Positions 49,801-61,800 of a stretch of DNA of 64,000 nt are shown piece after piece (position 1 is the first letter of the stretch; the number at the start of each line of letters is the position of its first letter). The position numbers and the translations under genes were made by a program. This DNA comes from Branchiostoma floridae. Its lineage: Eukaryota; Chordata; Leptocardii; Amphioxiformes; Branchiostomatidae. The stretch is from assembly GCF_000003815.2 (NCBI RefSeq), contig NC_049987.1:12422778-12486777 (forward strand), written 5' to 3'. The notes beneath the pieces were generated by a model. That model made no database searches. It had not been told where the DNA came from and saw only the letters and a program-made list of their open reading frames with translations.

Positions 49801-52800
49801 GGAAAAGGAGGTCGCCAATGCCGCATCACTTGAAAGCGAGGTAAGCAGCCTCAAGGAGAAGATGAAGGATTTAAAAAGGTCAGAGCAGGAACTAGCCCAG
49901 TTTCAAGGGAAATTTGCTGTCATCAAGCAGGAGGTCGAGGATAAGGCTAAAGCACTGGAAGCATTACAGAAGGAAAAAGAAGGTTTAAGTAACCAAATCA
50001 ACGAAATGGAAGGATTGAAAAAGGAGATAGCCATAGCCCGTAACGTTATCCAAGAACTTCGAGAAAGTGGAGAGAAGACATCAGAACATGAGAAGAAGAG
50101 TAAGGAACTTACCAGCATCTTGGAGAGGACAAGGAAGGAGGTCAACATTCTTCAGGAGGAGAAAGAAGAGATGTCCAAATATTTTGCTTCTTCTCAGAAA
50201 GAGCTACAGGATGCTCGCACTCAGATAGAACTACTGGAGGACGAGAAACAAACTCTGAACAGTACATCACAAGACGCTACAGAATTAAAAACACAACTTG
50301 AAGAAGCCAAAATGTCCCTAACTACGGAACTACAGAACTTTTTTACCGTCCAGACAGAACTTCAGGGGGCTCTAGAGAAGATACAAACACTGGAAAAAGA
50401 AAAGAGGCTACTAGAAGAAGAAGTCAAGGAAGTTAGCATTCTCGAGAGCGAGCTGTCTGTCGTAAGAGAACAAGTACACCAACATCAAGTAGAGAAAAGA
50501 AGTACTGCAGATAAGGTTGAAGCAAAGGAGATACAGACAGACTCGGGAATAGCTAAGAAACGTGCAGCCAAACTGAAACAGGACAAAATTGTTGAGCAGG
50601 AAAGGGATTTCGAAAATCTAACGAAAGATCTTGAAGCTGCGAAACAGGAAATTCAACGCCTGAAACAAGAACGCGATAACCTCGACGATGCATCTAACTA
50701 TACAACAACCATGTCAACAAGTGTGGTAATCACCACAGGAGAGGGTGTTGATGCAGAGCTGTCTGAGGCAATGGAAATAATAAAATCGCTTGAAGAAGAA
50801 AGGAGACTCTTAAAAGAAGAAATAAGAATGGCCCACCAGAAAGAGGCGGACTTCCCGATGGCTATGGATGACGTACAAAGTCAGGAATCAAACAAAAGCG
50901 TTGCAAATGTGAAATATGAAGCTAGCGACACACCGACTGACAACAAACAAGATAGACATAGTGAAGCTGAGTACCCAATGGCCAGGGGAACGGCTCATGG
51001 CAGCGAAAATCAAATGGGACAACCGAAGAAGGAACTGCAGACCGAAATGCAAGACGATAGTAACACTGAACCGTCTGTTTCGCCAGGGACTTCTCCAACT
51101 ATATTAATCACGACTGAAGTAGATGACATTCAGACAGAAGTTCAAGAATTAAAGGAAAGAATACAAGTGCTGGAGAAGGAAAAGCTGTTGTTACAAGCAG
51201 AAGTTAGCACCCACAGAATCGGCGCTTCGGTAGGGGGAGAAAAACCACTGTCACAGGGATCAAACACCAGTTCATCAGAGAGAGTAGAAGGAAAGGAGAT
51301 ACAGACGGACCCTGGAGTTGCTAGAAAACGTGCAGCTAAACTCAGAAGAGAAAGAGGAGCATCAGGCCGAGATATATCGTCAGATGAAACGAAGAGAAAA
51401 AACACCGTCTCACAACAAGAAAGACGAAGCTCCAGTGAAGATGAAGATATTGATGGTGGTGGTGATGAAGATAGTAATATTGAAAGGTTCGTATCCACGA
51501 TGAATGAAGAACTACATCAGCATGGACAGATTTCATTAGACAGAGTCGAAGCAAAGGAGATACAGACGGACCGCGGAGTTGCCAGAAAACGTGCAGCTAA
51601 ACTTAAAATGGAAAAACGAGCAGGGGTTGGCAAAAGGCAATGGACAAAAGAAACACAGAACGAGATACAGAGCTTGAGACAGGATGAAGTTGGTGATTAT
51701 GGTAGTGACGATGATATGATTGAAAGGTCTGTTTTCATAAGAAGTGTGTCGCCAAATGAAGAAACACTGCTGCATGGATCAGACAGTAGTCCATCAGAGA
51801 GAGTGGAAGCAAAGGAGATACAGACAGACCCTGGAGTTGCCAGGAAACGGGCAGCTAAACTTAGAAGAGAGAAAGGAGCATCACGACAGAAAATACGTTC
51901 CGAAGAAACAAAGAGGGACAGCAAACTCACAAAGAAAGAGAGCTCCACAGAGAATGAAGAAGATGGTGATGCCAGTGATGAGGATATCAATATTGAAAGG
52001 TCTGTTTCTACAAGAAATGTGCCATCAAGTGAGAAAGGCGGCGACGCGAAGGACATTCAAACAGAGCCAGGGGTAGCAAGAAGACGGGCAAGCAAACTGA
52101 AGAAAGATAAGGAAATGGCGAGTGATGATTCGAAAAAGACTAAGTCCCTTAAAGTGGAACTTCAGGCTGCAAGAAAAGAAATCGACCGTCTACAAGAGAT
52201 ACAGATCAAGATGGCGGCTGAACTTCAGGGGGCGAGTGAATTGCAGATAAAGTATAATGAGATGAAAGTACAACTTGAAGAAATGTCGGAAAAGAAAGAA
52301 GCAACAGTAACAGACAAACGTGAGGTGACAAGACAAGGAGCTGCACAGAAAGAAGAAGAAAGCTCTATGACAACAAGAATACAGAAACTAGAAACTAATG
52401 TTTATGGGATGAAAGAGCCTAAATATTCCTTACAAACTGAAACTTCTGATGAGACAGGAGCACAACCGTCTCCAAGACTGACTGAGGACGGGGTTGCAAA
52501 AAAGGGGGATTTCACGCTGGAGGCTCACTCTCCAGATTTGGCCCCCAAAGCGGGTAGATACGAGTTGCATATCGTGGACGCAACTTACCTAAGTACACTA
52601 TCTGATGCAGAAAAAGTCTCTGTTCTGATGGAGCAACTGCAAAATGCAAGTGTTGCAATGAAACAACTGGAGGAAGAAAAGGAACAGTTGTCTTTGGAGG
52701 CAACCAACATTGTTGCTCTTCAGCAGCAGTTGTATAGGGTGCAAACAGAAGCTGATCAGCTGCGTCAAGATAAAGATGATATCATCCAATCCACTGGCAT

Positions 52801-55800
52801 AGAAGTGGGCATCGAAGCAGATCATGGCTCCTTTAGGGAAGATGATGAAGACCTTGATGATCGGTTGAAGAACGTAACATCCCAGTTGCTTCAGTATGAA
52901 AACATAGACCGTCAACTAGCAGAAGCAAAGGACACGGTAGACACCCTCCTTTCCGTTAAGACAAGTCTCGAAGAAAGGGCAACCTTGTTGGAAACTCAAT
53001 CGCAGGGTAATGAAGAAATGCTGAGAGAGCTTGTGAAACAAAATACAGAAATGAGAGATGAGCTCATGAGTGTGGAGTTTCTGAAGAAGGAAGTTAGAGA
53101 ACTGCTATTTGGCGACAGGTCTCCATCTCTTGCCAGCCTTACTCCAATGTTGTCTCCAAGCAGCAGAAAGCTGCTGGAAGTTGGAGGAGCAAGTTCCACA
53201 AGATTTGACTTTGCAGGCACCAGACGTGAGAACCAGAGATCGACCTCGAGACAGAAAGTAGGTGGCACATCTGATACTGATGACATTGACGGTACATCAT
53301 CACAGTGTGCTTCGACAGACAACTATACTACAGCAGAGGATAGCGCTCGAAGCACCTCAGATAGTGACAGAGATCTCAGAGGCTGGACACCCATCCAGTC
53401 ATCTGGCACATATGAATCTAACAGGGAAATAGTGGTAAATGTTGTTGCAAGGGGAGGTGTTAGAGTGGAAAGTGATGACAGTCAGGACAGTATTGAGATT
53501 CTGGGTGTTTCAGGGTCGCATGATAAACAAGAAACTACTGGGAGTTTCAGTGGAAGCACAAGCTCAACTGTGGTGCAAACAGCCCACTTTGGTCACAAGT
53601 CTCATACGACCGATGGAGAAATCACACCGACTGTTGGGGGACACGTTGCCAGTAGGAAGCGACTTACATACCAGGCAGATGACAAAGGAACTGTGGAAGA
53701 TAGTGAACAAAGGAGAAGAACGATGGGGACCAGTGGCACAGAAGGAGGACAAGGTCCAGAAGACATGCGAAAAATGCAAACTAGTTCTCATGGGCATGAC
53801 ACTGAAAGTAGAGAAGACACACAGGCCAACTCTGCCAGACACGACAAACGAGAACAACCAAGTGCCTCAGGAGGTCAACCTTCAAACAAGATGGAAGGAG
53901 TTCAGGCAAAGTCTCACCATCAAGACACAAGTATAACACGAAGAGATATAACTTCCTACAGTGATGAGAAAATGACTGGACAAGGCAGTACAACAGACAC
54001 TCAAGGTGAGAAAATCAGTCAAGACATTGGAGATGCTTTCATTGGTGGCCCAAAACAAAAAGGTGGTGATGATCATGATGGGCAAAAGGAGTTACAAACC
54101 AAGGACATACCAGTCTCCACGACAAGTGATGAAGTGTCAGCCTCTGGAGACACACCCAACAGTGGGGATATAAAACATGTTGACAAAGACTCACATGAGA
54201 AGTCAGGAGTTAGCTGGTTCAAGAAAAATGTTGGATCTTTATTTGGGCCCAAACTGCCAGCAAAGGGGAAAACAGATGATAGTGTGACAAAAGATGCCAA
54301 AGAACCTGGAGAAACAGCCAACACAGTTACATCTGCATTAAAAGACATTAACAAAAGGTCATCACTCTTATCACAACCAGGTGACACAGCTGACCAGGGT
54401 ACCACATTATCCAAACCATCACAAGATGTGTCTGCAACCGATATTGACACTACGATAGAGCAACAACTTGACGTATCTGCTGTAACAGAAAAGACAAAGC
54501 ATGTTATCAAGAGCACCCAATACATCAAAGTTCTAATTGAAAGAATCCAGAAAATCCAAATATGCATCTGGCAGAATTTCAGCATAGGTGACAGTTCAAA
54601 CAACGAGAACAGTGATGTTGACTCCACAATAATGAGGAAGAATGAAGAGTTGAAAGAGAACCTAGAAGAAATGAAAACAGTGCTTGCTAGTTTGCAGTCA
54701 TCTATGTCTCACGAATCAAACAATGATGACGAAGGTGAAATTGAAGACCAAGATTTCAGCAAGGAGCAAAAAGAAAATCTCATTGCGAATCTACAGCAAT
54801 TGTCTGCAAGTAGCGAAGAGTTAAAGGGGATCCAGGAGGAAATGGCAAACTTGTGCAGGAGCAACAGCGATGACTCAAGTAAAAGCAGCCAAATCTGCAG
54901 CATTATCGAAAGGCTGAAAATCAAGCTTGATACTGCAGTTACTACAATGCAAGAGATGGAGGTTCATATTATGAAAGACAGCAAACAGACTGAGGAGAAG
55001 CAAACAGTGGACCAAAAATCCCCACATGAAGAGGAAACGTCTACAAAGGGCTTCTTCGATGGAATAAGGGATTGGTGGCGAGGTGCGTCAGACAAAAGAT
55101 CGCCCACAAGCAAGGAGCCTATTCATCATAAAGATGAAGAAGGGAAAGGTGACCCAGATGAGAGAGATATCAAAGATGCTGATGCTGAGGCAATTGGTGT
55201 CCAGGAAGACATAACTGCTTTTCACAACGTCACATTGGGTGGACAACTGCAACTGCTATCCACTGAAAATGAAAGTGTGACTGATCACCAAGTCGGAACA
55301 AAGAAAGACAAAACTGCTGTGCTCACATCATCTGGGCAGGCACAAAACAAATTGCCGGAAGATGAAATGGAAGCGATAATCAAGCAACAGGCTGAGAGAG
55401 ACTTCCTGCGTGAAGAAGTTGTCTCAACTGATGCAAAAAGGAGAGACAATACCACAAGTGATGAGGTCATGGCAGCAGATTCTGGGCAAGCACAAAATGA
55501 ATTACCTGAAAACAAAAGGAAGAAGATAATCCAGCAACAAATTGGACATTCTGAAGACAAGGAACAGACAAAAAGCTTTGTCACGGACACACGGACTCTT
55601 AATGCCCTGCTAGAAAAACTCCAGCGACTTCAGGCAATCATTTTCCACAGCTATGAAATGCACACCCGACTTGCTAACAGGAATGAAGATACATCTGGTG
55701 AAGACGCAATAATACAAGACACAGCCAACGAGATGACAAAAAAACTAAAGGAAGCAAGCAGAGTCCTTGAAGTTCTGCAAATATCAATGTCTGATAAGGA

Positions 55801-58800
55801 AAATGAAGAGAAAGGAGAAAAGACAGGTGGCCTGTCTTTCAGCCAGCAGGGAAGAACAGATTTGGTTTCCAGGCTTGAAATGCTGTCTGCAAGCATAAGT
55901 GAACTGACTCCAATCTGTGGGGAAATTGGAGAATTCTACAACCAAGACCAAGGTGATAAAGAAAATGTCCACAGTATTGTCTACAGGGCAATAGAAAGTC
56001 TGAGAATCAAACTTAGCACAACAACGGAAGTCAATAGGTCAATACAAGGTCAAGTGGTTAGTCTTCTTGATGATGAGAAAGCTGCAGAAGAGGGACCAAA
56101 ATTCAGCCAAGAGATACCACCTGAAGATCCAAAATCCAGTACTCTTGTCGTTGGACAAACAAGTCCAGTGCGAAATGTACCAGTCAGAGAACCCTCACTT
56201 GACAGCATCCTTGCACCTGAAGGTAAGGTAGTGTTTATTTCCAAGACAGAAAAACCAGGCACAAATGTTTCTGTAAACACAGGTATAGGCACCACAGAAA
56301 GTGATGTCATCAGTCAAGCTGCCATTAGCCAATCACAAAAAGAGCTAAGTAAAGAAGAAATGGGGATGATGATTCAGCAGCGGACTGAAGGTGCTACAGT
56401 CACAGGCCTAGATGACAAAGACAGCGTAAAGGCGAGAGAAAGGGGGCAAAATGTAACTGCAGAACACTCTATTGAGAGATCGAAACCTAGGACTTTCTTT
56501 GGTGGACTGATGAGTTGGTGGCAAAGTGAAAGGACCAATGGATCCACATCTAACAACGTTTCTGCAGTTGATAACAAAGAGAGTGATTCTCAAAGCCAGA
56601 CAGCATCACAGATCACAGGTTTAACGCACACTTCCGAAGCAGAAGATGGAGAAACATTACCTACTAGTCGCCTGCAGAATGTACACACCATCAAAGTTCT
56701 TATTGAAGAACTCCACGTGATTAGGGCAGACATGGCAGACACCTGCATCGAAGGAGTAAGCAAAGGCAGTGAAAATGTAGATGCATCAAACATTGCCCCC
56801 ATAATGCAAATCAAGGGTGCAAAGATGAGGGAGAAGTTAGAGGAAGTGACAACAGTACTCGCAGTTTTGCAAACATCCATGGATGTTGACGTAGATGAGC
56901 AGAAAGAAGATACAACTGACAGTTCAGCAGAAACTGGTCAAAGACAGGAAGTACATAGAAAGCTTCAAGACTTGTCTATATGTGTGGAAGAATTGAAGAA
57001 GATCCAAAGTGACATTGAAAGCTCATATAAACGGCTGGGGGCTGAAGATGGCAGCAGTGATGAACCCACCAAGACTGAGGCAGACATCTCGAGAGACATG
57101 GAAGGCATGGCTGTTAAGACAGATGAAGCACTTCAGTCTGTCACGTTGATAGAACAACAAATGGCTGATTTGAGAGATGAAGAAATATCCCAAAAGAGGA
57201 AGCAGAAAGGTACTTCAGAGAGCCCCACAGAAGAAAGATCTGGGAGTTTCCTTGGCGGGCTATCCAGTTGGTGGCATAGAGGACCAGTCAAAGAATCCTC
57301 CACACCAAAACCTCCAATTCCAGGAGAAGAGGCAGATGATGATGTAAATGTCTCTAAAACTGAAGGAGATGAGATTGCAGAAGATGCTGTTGTTCCTGAC
57401 CTATCTGATGAGGCAAAGGAAACCATTGCTAACATGCAGATCATGTGGATTTACATGGAAGAGTTACAGAATGTCTATCGTGACATGTTGGAGGTAACAA
57501 CTGAAGGTGCATCAGTAGGAACTAACGGGGACACAAGCAAGAAAGCTAAAGAGAAAACAGTAGAAATGGACCGCAAGTTGGACAGTATGGCTTCCTTAGT
57601 ACGCTCTACAACTGAGATATCCAACGCCGAGCGGGAGCATTTTTTAGCACTGATGGCTAAGTTCCAACAGATGAATAAGAACTTAGCCGGGCTAAAGACA
57701 AAACGTGAGGCAGATGCTGAAAGGGGAAGGGACACAGCATATGTAGATGCAAAAATACAGAGGAAAACTGAGAGGATGGGAAACAGACTGTGTCGGATGG
57801 CAAAGATGGTGAAGAAGATAGAAGCCCAGGCCATCAATCAACTTACAGCAGAAACGGATGCAGGATTCTTCGGTGGAATCTTCACAACAAAACGCACACA
57901 TGAAATCTCAGATGGGCAAGAAGACTTCCAAGAGACCACAAGTGAAGAAGCGACAGACACAGATGACCAAAGTGAAGAGGACAGCATCCCAGCAATAACA
58001 GGGACAATGGTGGCCCCAGAGACTACAGCATTTAATGCAAACATGCAGATCATTGCAAGCCGTATTGGTGAAATGGAAATTGTCTGCAAGGACACAATAG
58101 ACGATTACAATTCTAAAAATGTAGAGAGCAAACCAGATGACTCCGACATGACTTCTAAGGTGGAGGAAGGGATGAACACTATTCAGGAGAAGGTGGATGG
58201 GACTTTGTCCTTGTTGGCAGAGGTTGAGACTGGCATTCCAACTGAAGTTGCCGTGGGAGATCAGCAAGAAAGCGACAAGGGTGAACAGAAAAAAGTGATA
58301 AGTATAGCTTCTACAGTGCTGAGAGAAATCCATGTGCTATGCATTGAGACAATAGACATTGTTAATGCTCCCTCACAGGTCGATGACCAAGATAGAGATG
58401 TGACAGCAACACATGAGATGGTACAGAATAACATGAGAACAATTCAGACAAAACTAGGGACATTACCTGAAATCATTGCCATACGTACAAATATTGCCTC
58501 AGTCGAACAGGTATCCACTACTAATTCACTAGATATTGAGGATGAGAACCAACTCAAAACAACACTCCCTCCAAGAACAAACAACCAAGTAACTAGTACA
58601 GAAGACCTTACCATCAACATTCAGAAGGCCATGACTTGCATCACAGAGCTGGATCAGTTGCAAAAAACAACCAGAGAGCTGTACGCAGAGCGATTCCGGG
58701 AAGACATCAACAATGTACGAAGTGAAGAGGTGGACCAGGTTCTGAAGAGAGAAATGAAGAATATGGGGTCACAAATCTGCACTGTCTGGAATCTCATTCC

Positions 58801-61800
58801 TGAGAAACAAAATGAAGCTCAGTCAACAGATGAAAGAGTGGCAAGGGAAGATGGTACCAGTCCACCAATGCTGACAGATGCTGGATGGGAAAAACTGTCT
58901 CAAGTCAGTGGCTCATTGCAAGAATTGAAAACAAGGCAAGAAACATTACTGAGGGTCTACCAAAAGCGAGTGAGGGAAGGAGCAAGAGGCAATGAGGGTG
59001 AATCATCATGCCTTTTACTGGACACACAGATGGAAGAAGAGATGGAAGGGATAAAAGCAAACACTGGGAGTGCCATCCAACAACTTTCTGAAGTGTTGGA
59101 AGAACTCAACGCAGAACAACCTGATGATGACACAACAGATGCACCATCACAGGCTGTAGCTCAAGTTCAACATCCAGGAATTATCAGTCGTCTCTTCTGG
59201 TGGAGAAGAAAAGATAAGGATGATGAAGATGATGATACAGCTATGCCAGAAGAAACCATGATTTTGATAGCAAATATGCAGATTCTATGGGTTTACATCA
59301 CAGAAATGAAAGAAACACAGACAAACCTTCATGATGCCTACAGTGACAGGTTTGGGGATGGCATCACAGATGAAAAATGCCAAGAAGTGGACAAAACTAT
59401 CCAAGTACACAAGGAAAGCATGGATGCTAAAGTAGAAAGAGCTCTGTCAGTGGTCCAAGAAATTCAAGAAAGTTCTGATGTAGAACAGAATGAAGCCCAA
59501 CAGGCCAAAGCAAACACCAAACTACAGAAGGTAGCATCACTGATACAGGAGGTCAGAGATACAAACATCCAAGTTTCTGAGATGTTCCAGAAACAGTCTA
59601 CTGAAGAAGAAGGAGATGGAAAAGATGGCGACAGCAAAGCCTTGATTGATGTAAGGATGCAGGAAGAGCTACAAAAAATGACACTGAAACTGACCCAGAC
59701 AGAACTATTGGTTACAGCAGCTGAGAGACTGGCGCATGGTCACAAACTTCCAGATGAAACAGAGAGGGCAGATGAGGAAACCCTGGACAGTGTAACAGAC
59801 AGTGCCAAGAAAGAAGAACCCAAGAGGTGGTTTGGGGGATGGTGGAGCAATCAAGAAACAAAACAACCAAGCTTGAGTATACAGGTCCCTATTGAAGCAC
59901 CTAGTGAAGTGAAGGAAGAGGATGAGGAAGAGAGAGCAAGTGAAAATGTGCGACAAAGTACAGGGCCCTTCAGACGGCTGCTCCGTTGGTGGAGCAGTGG
60001 GTACAACACAGATCATCTCACGTTTCCTGAGAAAGATGAGGTTTACCCTGAAGTAGCAGCAACAGATGTACCGACAGTAGCTGAAACAACTGATGAAGAA
60101 CAGACTGTTCCTGATGAGACAGACAGTAGAGAAGATGAGACACTTGCTAGTACAACGGGCATTTTAGATATTGAGGAAGAAAGCCCTATCCAAGCAACAC
60201 TCCCTGCAAGATCAGACATCCATGTAACTAGCAAAGAAGACCTTACCATCAATGTTCAAAAGGCCATGACGTTCATTGTGGAGCTGGATGAGCTGCAGAA
60301 AACAATCGAAGAGCGGCGCACAGAACGATTCCGGAAAGACATCCACGACGTACAAGGTGAAGAGGTGGACCAGATTCTGAAGAGAGAAATGAAGAATATG
60401 GGGTCACAAATCTGCACCGTCTGGAATCTCATTCCTGAGAAACAAGATGTAGCTCAGTTGACAGATGAAACAGTGGCAAGAAAAGATGGTACCCGTCCAC
60501 CAATGCTGACAGATGCTGGATGGGAAAAACTGTTTCAAGTCAATGGCTCATTGCAAGAATTGAAAACAAGGCAAGAAACATTACTGAGGGTCTACCAAAA
60601 GCGAGTGAGGGAAGGAGCAAGAGGCAATGAGGGTGAATCATCATGCCTTTTACTGGACACACAGATGGAAGAAGAGATGGAAGGGATAAAAGCAAACACT
60701 GGGAGTGCCATCCAACAACTTTCTGAAGTGTTGGAAGAACTCAACGCAGAACAACCTGATGATGACACAACAGATGCACCATCACAGGCTGTAGCTCAAG
60801 TTGAACATCCAGGAATTATCAGTCGTCTCTTCTGGTGGAGGAGAAAAGATAAGGATGATGGCGATGATGATACAGCTATGCCAGAAGAAACAATGATATT
60901 GATAGCAAATATGCAGATTCTATGGGTTTACATCACAGAAATGAAGGAAACACAGACAAGCCTCCATGATGCCTACAGTGACGTCAGGTTTGGGGATGGC
61001 ATCACAGATGAAAAATGCCAAGAAGTGGACAAAACTATCCAAGTACACAAGGAAAGCATGGATGCTAAAGTAGAAAGAGCTCTGTCAGTGGTCCAAGAAA
61101 TTCAAGAAAGTTCTGATGTAGAACAGAATGAAGCCCAACAGGCCAGAGCAAACACCAAACTACAAACTGTGTCATCACTGATACAGGAGGTTAGAGATAC
61201 AAACATCCAAGTTTCTGAGATCTTCTTGAAACAGTCAACTGAAGAAGAAGAAGATGGAAAAGATGAAGATAGCAAAGCCTTTGTTGATGCAAGAATGCAA
61301 CAAGAGTTGCAAAACATGTCAATGAAAATCACTCAAACAGAACGGCTAGTTACAGCAGTTGAAAAACTAGCACTTGGTTACAAACTTCCAGATGAAACAG
61401 ACAGTACAGGCGACGATACCGAGGACAGTGTGACAGACAGCGTCCCGTCAGAAGCCAAGAAAGAAGAACCCAAGGGCTGGTCTTGGGGATGGTGGAGTAG
61501 CCAAGAAACAACAGAACCAAATACACAGTCTTCTGTGGAAACATCTAGTGAAGACAAGGAAGAAGATAATGTCATCAGAATAGCAAATGATGAAGTTAAT
61601 GCAAGTGAAAAAGTGCAACAAAGTACAGGACCCTTCAGACGGCTGTTCCGCTGGTGGAGTAGTGGATACAACCCAGATCATGTGACATTTCCAGGGAAAG
61701 GGGAGCTTGAGGACCAGGCAGAAAAACATCCACAAGAGAGGGTAAAAGATGAACAGGCTATGGCTGATACATATAAGGACAGCACAAAAGCTGCTATGTC

